NCBI GenBank assembly: GCA_019925095.2
Contig: CM034390.1
Location: 1,971,501 to 2,035,500 of the forward strand
Source of the DNA: Dendrolimus kikuchii
Lineage: Eukaryota > Arthropoda > Insecta > Lepidoptera > Lasiocampidae
Reading direction: 5' to 3'
Length of the DNA stretch: 64,000 nucleotides
Under the pieces are notes generated by a model, which worked only from the letters and a program-made list of their open reading frames with translations, did not search any database and was not told the origin of the DNA. The translations under genes were made by a program, and so were the position numbers. Shown here piece after piece: positions 1-11,573 of this stretch (positions are counted from its first letter, which is position 1; each line of letters starts with the position of its first letter).

Positions 1-75
1 AATTATCAATTCAGCCACTCAGCTATATTGTACTCTCTTTGTTATACTCTTTAAATGTATAGTACATTTATAAAT

Positions 76-205
76 AATAATCATACAGTCCATTATTACG
101 TCGAATTTTCATTTACAACCCGAGGTGCAACTGCCACGCCTCTTACGCCAGGCCGCCCGGCCGCAGGAAATTGTATTCTTTCTCCGTTCCGTTTTACAGA
201 TTTTT
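76..205. repeat. Fragments of two interspersed repeats
   Basis: 76-137 resembles one end of the repeat present at 6243-7077 (same order: catacagtcca, tttcattt, caactgccac). 155-205 matches, in reverse, the 5' end of the SINE-like family (gcaggaaattgtattctttc). Confidence 0.6.
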
Positions 206-349
206 GCCCAAGCTGTAAGTGGCAAGTTGCCTTCGGTCAATTATATTCGTGTCTCATAACAATATCTTAGTATCCTCAGCCATGTTTAGGAGCAAGTAAT
301 TATTCCAGTTCTTTTTTTATTATCTATGTCATTCTATGTTATTTACAGC

Positions 350-617
350 GCGTTCCACTAGTAGCTCATAACGCCCAAAGTGCTGCGTTAGCCGTTCCAC
401 AAGGCGACTGCGGTCGTTGTGGTCGTGGTAAAAACGTCACTAATGACGTTATCATTTTCAATCACACAATGCTCACAACGACCCATGTCAAAAGGTTGGT
501 CAAATAACCGTTCCGCTTGAGTTTACGATTGTAACGCCGGCAAGCAAGTGGCACGGGAAAAATCGCGGTCGTGAACGTGGCCGTTATAAGTCTCTAATGG
601 AACGTAGCCGTAGCGGT
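350..617. mobile_element. MITE-like element with CGTTCC inverted ends
   Basis: A second copy lies at 24290-24653. Both begin like cgttccactagtagctcat and end with the approximate reverse complement, so terminal inverted repeats of about 23 bp with mismatches are present. There is no coding capacity. The 3' end abuts a LINE fragment at 618. Confidence 0.55.
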
Positions 618-1349
618 CTGAGTATTAAGGATGTACACAATTTCAACACCAGGCATTGTAATAGACTAATATTGCCATCCTTTAGATTACAAAAAGTACT
701 GTCCTCTTTCTTGGGGTTTGGTATACGCTTCTTCAATAAGATTCCGAGTGAAATGTTAGATCTGCCTTTCACTAAATTTAAAATTAAATTAAAAAGCATC
801 TTGCTAAAAAGGGGATACTACACTATTGAAGAATATTTAAATGACAAAAATTCATTTACATAGCACCTCGCTCCAACCTCTTATACTAAATTTTGTATAA
901 CGTTTTTTATTTTATTTTTAATCTTGCCATGCTTGTATGGAATTTGTGGAGACATATTGCAGCATAACATTTTAGCACGTCATGTCATTATTATAACTAT
1001 AATATTATTTTTCTTGCCTTTTATTGTCTTGGTCTGATTGAGTATGCATTGTTTGCTACAACTCCATTAATTCTTCAAAAAGTGTTCCTGTAACATACTT
1101 CTGTACAAAACTTATTAAAAAAATAATTTGAGATATAAATAGAATATGAAATATAAAGAAAAACAATATTTAGCTAGACGTGTTGCTAGGGAGTTTCTTG
1201 CCGCTTCTTCTCCTTTACAGCATCAACACGTTGCGACGCGGTGTACATAGGATAGGAAGTAAAAAATTAAATTTTAACTTACATGTATGACCTTCAAAAA
1301 GTGTTCTCCAGTGGAACTTATTTTGAATTTGAATTTGAATTATTGATCC
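618..1349 (+). mobile_element. 5'-truncated LINE, ORF2 C-terminus plus 3' UTR
   Basis: An open frame to 863 encodes HNFNTRHCNRLILPSFRL, GFGIRFFNKIPSEM and a tail ending YLNDK, typical of the C-terminus of CR1/jockey-like reverse-transcriptase proteins. The 3' region ends in short direct repeats of tttgaa near 1321-1342. A related 3' end occurs at 34900-35067. Confidence 0.65.
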
Positions 1350-1486
1350 GACTCGAAGGTCGCGACTTCGATTCTCGCTAGAGTAATGTTCTGTTCTGAA
1401 AGAACAGAAAATTTGCTTCGCTTAAGAACAGTGTGTTTGTTTTTATTTCGATATATTTTTATTATTTGTATAAATGCCTTTTTCAG

Positions 1487-1651
1487 TTTGTCCAGTGTGT
1501 CCGGAAGGCAAGGTCTGCTCTCCTCAAAGTGGACGGTGTGTTTGCCCAGGCGGGTCCATGGGTCCTGGGTGCCGACAGTGCGCTAAAGGATTCTGGGCGC
1601 AGGATCATGGAGGATGCCAGCAGTGTGAATGCGGTCCTGGAGCTTTATCAA
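1487..1651 (+). CDS. wb: Laminin alpha exon 1 (LE repeat)
   Basis: Acceptor tttttcag precedes it and donor a|gtaagt follows. It enters with two codon bases and leaves with one (phase 1). The protein is an LE repeat with eight cysteines, including [18 protein letters not shown] and the closing CQQCEC. The spliced junction to exon 2 completes an Asn codon and begins the next LE loop. Confidence 0.85.
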
Positions 1652-4600
1652 GTAAGTACCTATTTGCATTTTGCTTGCAACGAAGCAACGAAGAATTCTA
1701 ATAGTAACAGTATTATTAAAAAAATAGAATTTTCAAATTTTAAATAAGCTACTATAGAAACACCATAGGCTATCATAATTTTAGTAGACTATAATATATA
1801 TTTGATATTACTCCATAAAATCTGTGATTATAGAAGTATAGTCATTGACAACAAATTATAATATTATATCAGCCTATATAGGTCCCACTGCTGGGCTCGG
1901 GCCTCCCATTATAGGGGGGACAGTAAACCAGACACGCTTGTCCAAGGCAGCTTGGCAGATTTGACACATCGGTTATCTCGATGTGCAGGTTGCATCACGA
2001 TGTTTTCCTTCACCGTTGTTAGCGCGTGGTAATTATAACAATATGCACATTAGATCAGTGTAATGACTAAGTGGTGCATGCGTTCTGGCCAGGATCGAAC
2101 CCGCGCTCTTTGAGTTTGGGACGTGTGCTCAAGCCTTTACGCTACCACGACTTTTTTGATTAATATAATTAATAATATATGTCAATACCCATAAGAAGGG
2201 CATTTGTGCTCGCGTGTACACAACACCACCACCACGACACCAAAGTGTGTAGATTAGACGTGACTCCGCCGCCACCGCTCCACCACCACACTTTCGGTGC
2301 TATAAGCAGGCGTCAGCGGTGGGGCAGCGCGGCGATATCGAAGGGTGGACAATGATCGCATATACACAGATACTCACGTAATATTAGCGCGGTAGCAGCG
2401 TGGTGGTGGATTGACGGCGGTGCCGTCACTAACCACATGAAGACGATTTTTTTTTTCCAACTCCGAGCTAGCGAGATTGCTCGAGTTTTTTACTTTTTTT
2501 GGGGGTTTTGGTTTTCTTTTTGTTTATCTTTTTTATTGCTTCATTTCACACGAAGACGTTAGAATTGCAGCTGTCTGCCTATGAATTGCGCTTTCGGTCT
2601 TCCAGACATGTGCGACCCTCATTCGGGGCAGTGCAGATGCAGGCCTGGATGGGGTGGCCTCACTTGCGACGTCTGCTCCGACGGCCACTACGGGCCCAAG
2701 TGCAGGCCGTGCCACTGCAACGCGGCCGGTACTAGAGGCTGCAAGAACGACACTTGCATATGCGACAGCTGGGGTCGATGTCCTTGTAAGGTGAATTTTA
2801 CTTGCTAAAATTTCCTCACTTTATAATTGTTAATGGTAGCAGTTGCTTCTTTTTTTTTAGAATGAAACTCATACATAGAATGTATGAGTTTCATTCTAAA
2901 AAAAAAGACACTAAACATAGAATACGTTAGTGCACGAGAGAGTCGAGTGAGAATGGTATAAGAGTGGTAAGTCGCAAGTAAGTCTTTCGGCCTCCAAGGC
3001 CGCTCCTATGCCCCGCGTTCCGTCCGAGGCCTAGCTGCTAATTGTGCGAGCTAAGGGCGTCGGCGGTATGCGGGGCGCGGAGAGTAGGTGTGCTCCGGCG
3101 GGTGGGTCAGAGGGGTGCTCTCTGTCCTATGATTATTATTATTAAATTATTTACACAAATTGAATTATATATAGAATAAGTAAGTGCACGAGAGAGTCGA
3201 GTGAGAATAGTGTAAGAGTGGTAAATTGCAAGTAAGTCTTTCGGCCTCCAAAGCCGCTCCTATGTCCCGCGTTCCGTCCGACGCCTAGCTGCTAATTGTG
3301 CGAGCTATAGGCGTTGGCGGTATGCGGGGCGCGGAAAGTAGGTGTGCTCCGGCGGGTGGGTCAGAGGTGTGCTCTCTGTCTTATGATTATTATTATTAAA
3401 TTATTTACACAAATTGAATTATATATAGAATAAGTAAGTGCACGAGAGAGTCGAGTGAGAATAGTGTAAGAGTGGTAAATTGCAAGTAAGTCTTTCGGCC
3501 TCCAAGGCCGCTCCTATTTCCCGCGTTCCGTCCGACGCCTAGCTGCTAATTGTGCGAGCTATGGGCGTCGGCGGCATGCGGGGCGCGGAGAGTAGGTGTG
3601 CTCCGGCGGGTGGGTCAGAAGGGTGCTCTCTGTCCGCAACAATTGTGTTATATAATTGTACGGTAATACTATTACTAAATAAACCTAAGCTAACAAAGGT
3701 AATTGTTCAACATGGGTTTACCTTGGAATTCGATCACTGGATGAAAATTAACCAATTATAATTTTTCTAAAATCTTATATATTATTTTTTTATGTCGTCA
3801 TACTAAAATTATACCAATTTTTTGTAACCCAACATGTAGATTACAATAACAAAGCACTTTTATTTTCCACTATGATTATGGATGGTTCATATATTGATTT
3901 TTATTTTTTTACAACCCGCAAGAGTTAACTTGAGACTTCGCTCGGATGACGTAAGAGCGAGATACTGACTCGATCGTACGCGTCGACGGCGAGAGCGGCA
4001 AGAAGGAGTGGGTCGGGAGGGGAGCGCGCATTCCGCTCAGCTCTCAAGTTAATTCTTGCGGATAATATTGACTGAAATCTTTATTTTTTCGTTTTATATG
4101 CAATAACTCTAAAGATTGTTGACTATTGACCTAACTTATTAACCACCACAAGGAAAACACATTTTATGTCTGCTAGTTCTAGTAATTCGTTCATATAAAT
4201 TAACGTTAAAAAATAAAATTAAATACTAAATACATGCATGCGCACACACACCACACACACAAACACATTAACATCTATTATAAAAATAATTTAATTCTAG
4301 AGATTAAAATTGTAAGTCAACCACACACATACTTGGTGTCCCGCGATACAGGCTAGTCCTATGTAATTTCCTAATCCTAGGAAACCTATTTAAACATTAT
4401 TTCTGTTACAATTTTTTGTCAATAAATTGATTTTGATAAAGTAAGTTAAGTTATTATAAATTATGTAACAAATCACTGCCAGAGAAAAGCGTACCCAGAA
4501 GGCTGGCTGCATTGCCGCGCTGTATGCCAGTGATGATTAACTAACTAACTCTAACTAACTCCGTTGGCTCAGCGACCCAAAGTGAGTCTTGGCCTCCGAA

Positions 4601-7600
4601 ACGAGAGCACGCCACTTTCCTCTGTCCTGCGCAGTGTCTTGCCAGTTGTGGGCTTGTAGTGCGGTCAGTTCAACTTCCACTCTATCCTTCCATCGATACT
4701 TGGTACGACCAACCGGTCGTCGACCGACTGGTCGCCCCAAGTATGCTTTCTTCACTCCCCGATCCTCCTCCATCCGCTCTACATGACTGAGCCAGCGGAG
4801 ACGGTAAGATTTTATCTCCCCAATTATGTTGGGCTCGGCCATGAAGTCTTCTATTTCGGAGTTGGTTCGGACCCTCCAGCTGCCATCTTCTTTTATTGTT
4901 GGGCCCAAGATTTTTGCCAATGATGATTCCTTGCGCGAAATACGAACCGGCCTTATGATCACGAATGCCATCAAAAAGTTTCTTGTAAAACTTTTTTGAA
5001 GAAACCCTTTCTGCTTGTTTGTATTAAACTTCTCTTTACTGGATTTATACATTTTCCTAATACACTTGACCAGGGCTTGAAAAATACCGGCAAAAATGTG
5101 GTATCGTTATTTATAATTTCAGATAACGGTTAAAAATACATACATACATACATACATAACTTCACGCCAGTTCCCTTGCGGGGTAGGCACGAACAACAGA
5201 GCGCCATTTAGGCCCATTCTTACACACCTCACTTGCTTCTTTGACATTCATAACTCTTGTCATGCACACTCGTCTGTTTTTAAGGCTCCTGACATCACCC
5301 TCCGCTAGTACACGATCAATTTGATCATGGAAGGTGTGTCGTGGCCTTCCACGACTTCTGCATCCATCCACTTTTGCATTGTATATCTGTTTAGTCATTC
5401 TTTCATCATGCATTCTTTCCACATGCCCGAACCACCGGAGCATTCCTTTCCTTACCTTCACCCCGACACTCTCTTTCAGACCAACTCTCTTTCTTACTTC
5501 GGTATTACGAACGCGGTCCGCGAGCGTCACTCCGCAGATTTTGCGCAGTGCTCGCATCTCAACCGCGGTTACTCTACTTTCATGCTCTCTCTTCCATACC
5601 CAACTCTCGCTTCCATACGTGAACGCAGGTACCAGCACCGCGTTGTGTATGGCGAGCTGGGCCTTCTGGCTGAGGTTCTTAGCGCCTAGAAGTTTACCTA
5701 ACGCTCCATTCAAACTATTCCCCAAATTTACTCTTCTTTCTATATCAGCGGTGTAACTTCCATCCCTGCTAAAAGCACATCCAAGATATACAAACTCATT
5801 CACTTGCTCCAGCATAACATCATCGACCATTATCCTTGCATTCGTTCTGGTTTCTTCTCTTTCAAACACCATAACCTTTGTTTTCTTCGCATTCAAATGT
5901 AAGCCTCTCGCCTGACAATCATCTTTCATCAAGTGTTAAAAATATAAAAATAAATATCGTTATATAACTTACCGTTATTTCTAGCCATTTTACTGGTAAA
6001 AAATGTAACGTTAATACTATTTTTATCGTTAATTTTACCGTTATAACTATGTTTTGTTAGCATCGTCACTCTCTTTCACTCGCAAAGCTTGTCAAACAGC
6101 ACTGTGCTAAGAGCGCGCGTAATATTTAGAGTTGTATTTGTCAATTGTTTATAATATAACGTTAAAATCATAAAAGTTATCAAGTAATGATAAAAAATAT
6201 ACCGGTATGGCAGTATAATTTTGGAAAATACCGGTAATTACCTGTTGCGGACACAAAGCTCCCCCTGACCCGCCCGCCGGAGCACACCTCTCCGCGCCCC
6301 GCATATCGCCGACGCCTATAGCTCGCATAATTAGCAGTTTTTTTTTCTCCTCGATCCTCACAAACACGACATGTCAGGGTTGTAATTTTCTTTTTTTTTT
6401 TTTTTTTTATCTTTTTTACTTTTTTTTTTCTTTATTCTTTTTATGCTTTTTTGTCTTTATTTACATCTTATTTCTATTACATTTAGTCTTATATTCTATA
6501 GGTTACATTTTCTTTTTATTCTTTTTACTAGTTATTCTTACAATTATTAGTTCTAGTTTCCTTCTACACTATTTTCTTACATTGTTATCGGCATATTCTT
6601 ATTTCTACTTTTACGCTAATATTGTAATTTTACTTTTTTGTTTTTTCTGTTTACATTATGTTTTCCTATCTCTATTTTTATTTGTGCTATATATTTACAC
6701 TTTTTATTACTTTTTATTTTACAGTTTCTTATATATATTCTTATAATATATATTCAACATGTATTTATTTATCTTTGTTACGTTTTATTACTATACTAAC
6801 TATTTCAATGCAATATTTTATGAAATCATCTAAGTGTCTTTTGCCCTAATTAGCAGTTAGGCGTCGGACGAAACGCTTCTTTGAGCCGCCTTGGAGGTCG
6901 GAAAGACTCTCGCGCACTCACTTGCTCATTCGCTTCACATTGCTCACATACAATAGCACCAATACGCACTCTCTGTATTTATTTCTTCTATGTATCGTTT
7001 AATTGCAAATGACGCCAATAATAATAGCCATACAGTCCACATCGAGTTTCATTTCAAAAGAAGCAACTGCCACCAATATTACCTATATTTTTAAAGGTAA
7101 TTGTTAACGTTTTCAAGCCCTGTTCTTAACAATGTGAATTGTTAATATTTTTCTTGGAAGATTCCTTGTAGTATCAGAAATTTTTAAAGCCTTTCTATTA
7201 TTGCAATTTGCAGGAGAACGTAGTGAGTGACAAGTGCGACCGTTGCCTGGAAGGCACTTTCGGCTTGTCTATGGAGAACCCTGCGGGGTGCACGGCGTGC
7301 TTTTGTTTCGGGCGCGCCGCGCACTGCACGCAAGCACAGCTTACCAGGGCTGCAGTGCACGCGGCCACCCCCATACACATGACACTGCAGAGGGCTACCT
7401 ATATCGACGATACTATTACAACGGTAACTTTCAGCAACCTTACACTTGTGCGACAAGCATTGTCACGTTTTAGAATAAATAAAATCGAGATCAAAATAAG
7501 ATTAAGAAAATTAGTATAATATTTTCTTAAGTTTTCGCGACTTGTATACATAATAAAACTACGTTTTAACGGTTTTAAGCGCGGCAATTTTATTTGATTT

Positions 7601-10600
7601 TGGTTTTTCCGACGTTTCGGCCACTTTTCAGTGGCAGTTAAAGTTTTATTTAGCCTACCGCCAACTTGTTAATTTTAATTTTGTTTACGGTTATTATTTA
7701 CTCTATGGGAGCCTAATCTAATTTACTACCGCTTCGCAACATGTTATGGCTTGAAGAGAAGAAGCGGCGTCTTACGTGATCACGGCCACTGAAAAGTGGC
7801 CGAAACGTCGGAAAAACCAAAACCAAATAAAATTGCCGCGCTTAAAACCGTTAAAACGTAGTTTTATTATAAAATTAGTATTATTTTTTTTAAAGAAAAT
7901 AAGCGGTTAAGAAGTGGGTTCTTGCCAAACAAAGGTCATTTTCCCTGGCTAGCCTTAGGACAGGTACCGCACTTGAGAATCCTTGCAGTATGCTGGATAG
8001 CACGGCAGTCTCTTATCCGCAACTCCTAATACACGAGGCTCAGGCACATCGAGCGAGTAGATTTCGGAGACAGTGGGAGGAGTTTACTCCCAACCAAATT
8101 CCCAGTATGGGAGTAACAAGCACTTATTTTAAACACGAATATAAGTAACATTTACAAGTTTAGCTTGTAAGTAACTAAGATATTAGAGTAAAAGTTTTAA
8201 AAATATTTAGCAGTTAAATACGCAGTCGCATCTATGAGCCAGCTCAGATCATTTTTTGTCTCACCTACTGACTTCGCTTTACGTGTATCAAATTATATTA
8301 TGACATTGTGTTTATGGGTGGTGTCTTTTTTTAATTATATTTTATATTATTATTATTTTATTAATTATTATTATTTTTATCCGTGCAGGAACGGAGAAAG
8401 AATACAATTTCCTGCGGCCGGGCGGTCTGTCGTAAGAGGCGACTTAACCCACAGCCAGGCGGTAGGGCATTTGTCCGACTTGATGGCTACCACCCCTGGT
8501 CTAAAGCATGTCGCCATAACAACCTTGAGTTGTGTTCCGGCATTAGTGACCAGGTTCCAGTCTCCCTTAAGAGAGCAGCAGCGCATTTGTAGCAACTTTG
8601 GTGTTGCAAATGTCCATAGGCGATGGTAACCGCTTTCCATCAAGTGGGCCGTCTGCCTGTCTGCTGATCTCCTGCAATAAAAAAAAAAAATTCATATATT
8701 TTTATTTAAATTTAGTTTTAGATTTTTGAAGATTAGTAAACAACTGTTGTAAATAGGTGTTACAGCATTAAGCAAGTATACACTTATCCGTGCAGAAACG
8801 GAGAAAGAATACAATTTCCTGCGGCCGGATGGCCTGTCGTAATAAGCGACAAAACGACCGACAGCCAGATCGCTACCACCCCTGGTCTAAAGCATGTCGC
8901 CATAACAACCTTGAGTTGTGTTCCGGCATTAGTGACCAGGTTCCAGTCTCCCTTAAGAGAGCAGCAGCGCATTTGTAGCACCGCTTTCCATCAAGTGGGC
9001 CGTCTGCCTATCTGCTGAACTCCTGCAATAAAAAAAAATACACTCTAATTATTTATTTATTTGCCATCTTTTTTACTGTAGTTGTTTTCTCCTATACTTA
9101 TTTTTCACTCTCCTCTGTCTTGGGTTAAGACTCTCGTTTTATTTTTGGCTTTGTATTTCTCTTTTAGTTCTTTTTTGGGAAAATAAATTTGAGGTGACAG
9201 TTCATTTTTTCTTTTCTTTTGTTATTCATTCTTTTTTTTTTTTTTAATAAAGACTTACATTGTATTAAAGTATGAACTTGTTATATATCTTACTAGGATA
9301 TGCCCGCGACTTCGTCTACGCTTGACTCGAAATTCCCCCGGGATTCCTGGGACACAAAGTACCTTATTGACACTAAAAAAGAATTATAAGCTATGTTTTT
9401 AGTGAAACCTGTATTGAAATAAGCTTATATATATATAGCCTGTAGCCTTCCTCGATAAATGGGCTACCCAACACTGAAAGAATTTTTCAAATCAGACTAG
9501 TAGTTCCTGAGATTAGCGCGTTCAATCAAACAATATTAGTATATTTGGCTACAACACTAATACTTACATTTTAAATATCGCGATATCTTTTGAATTAAAC
9601 GTCCGAATTGAATAATTCAAAAAGTTCTAGAAATGTATTGAATTTGTCTTTAATATGAAGTAATTTATTTTGATAAGGATTGGTACCAACGTGCAAAATA
9701 AACTAGTTTTTGAAGCGACGGCATTTTAATTATTTAAAAAAATAAAAGAAAACACTTATCGTGCGATAACTAGAATAGTTAGACATATGGTTACGCGATA
9801 TTTTTGTAGACAATTGAAGACATGAGTAGATGAAGGAGTTTTGTGACTTAAAAAAAAATGCGTTAAAGGAAAATGTAATGTGTAAAATATATAATGTAAA
9901 CAGGCAAGGAAATCATATTAGAACTTAAAACAACGCTTTTTGAATTTGATTTCGAAAATAGTAAGTAATGAAGGAGTTATATGTGTAGCAAAGTGATAGT
10001 AAAAGAGCTTTGTAGGCCAATTTATCAATATTTACCTATTGTAACATATCCCTTTCATTCACTCATGTCTTCAATTATATGTTCTGCAAAGTGGTAGTAC
10101 ATTGTTTTGTTCTATAATCAATAGTTTTCGCAGCGCACGCCATGTAAGGATTTTTTCGGGGCAATTTTTTTACACCTTCGGTTACATTATTGGACTTTTA
10201 GTAAGGATCCCTAATTTTTTTGAAAATATAATATAGCCTATAGCCTTCCTCGATAAATGTACTATTCAACACTGAAAGAATTTTTCAAATCGGACCAGCG
10301 GTTCCTGAGATTAGCGCGTTTAAAGAAACAAACAAACTCTTCAGCTTTATAATATTAGTATAGATTAAACTATTACATTTTGTACAAAACAGCTATTTAA
10401 AAAAAAAACTATACATTATTGTGTGTAGATGTTTAAACCAGTGAGCTTTCCCCCATTTTTCAGATGGACCAAGATTCTTTGCTGGCTATTCACACGCATT
10501 CCCCCGAAGCCACCATAACCCTGCCTTGGCCACCGGTGCCAGTGTACGTGGACCTTGACAAGCGATTCCTGGGCGATAAGGTCACGTCCTATGGAGGGTC

Positions 10601-11456
10601 CTTAAGGTATAGGGTGGAGGACGAAGGGGGAGTGGAGTTAAGTCCAGAGACGAAGGCCAAGTTCCCTTTGGTTCGATTGTACGGGAGGAATATTGTGCTG
10701 GAACATTATGAGGTAAGGACCTCTTGTAATATATATAGAGGCCGGCAACGCGTTGGCAACGCCTCTGGTGTTGCAAACGTCCATAGGCGACGGTAACCAC
10801 CTTCCATCAAGTGGGCCGTCCGCCTGTTTGCCTGCTTCAGGCAAAAAAAAACTGTAATTGAGCGGGCTCCGGGTTCGATTCCTGGTATAGTAAATTTCGG
10901 AAACGTATTTCCTCCGTTATTTACTATGGTCTGGGTGTCTTGGATCGGACCCAAAATAATCCGGTATATATTATCCATAACACAAGCGTAACTGGCTTGA
11001 TTGGGGATATACAGTATGTGCGGTTGTCTGCCGATTATTATTATTATATATATTATATTATACTGTTCTTAGTCGGCTAATTTCACTTCTATTATTGTAA
11101 ATTAAAATTCATATTTTTATAGCCATTGCTGGAATTTTAATATAATTTTACAAATTTAATTTACCACTACTTCGAAATAAATGTTGTAGCTTGAAAAGTT
11201 ATAAAAACAAAACGCATTTACCTCCTTCAAGGTCAAGTTTAATATTATTTTTTTCCACAAGCTTCCATCAAACGTAACGTTTATTATATTTCAAAACCAA
11301 GAGAATTATATCGTTATCTTTTACTCTAATACAAATTGTATGTAGTTAGAGGGAGAAAGCATCAGTTTGAACGTTCATTTCAATTATCTGTGTTTGACCA
11401 CAAATTTGTGGTGGTTCCGTCTTAAAGCTTAAGCCATACGTAAAAATATAAAACAA

Positions 11457-11508
<52 letters not shown>

Positions 11509-11509
11509 T

Positions 11510-11573
<64 letters not shown>

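Larger units (their letters stand above)
5071..7124. mobile_element. hAT-like MITE carrying two nested insertions
   Basis: The ends are cagggcttgaaaa and its reverse complement ttttcaagccctg. CAGGG ends and a possible degenerate 8-bp TSD (cacttgac / ttcttaac) suggest hAT. The body is interrupted at 5139-5934 by an RTE-like LINE and at 6243-7077 by another repeat. A less interrupted relative is at 39684-40168. Confidence 0.65.

Noticed and set aside
5321..5756. Plus-strand frames of 120-140 residues opposite the RTE-like ORF (also at 28639, 40235 minus, 52640)
   Set aside because: Antisense of the retrotransposon reading frame; the sense frame carries RT motifs.
8234..8643. Frames of 70-130 residues recurring at many sites ([19 protein letters not shown] and similar)
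   Set aside because: They are translations of the SINE-like repeat in both strands, seen at 8380, 27729, 41510, 51096, 59144 and 60400; not genes.
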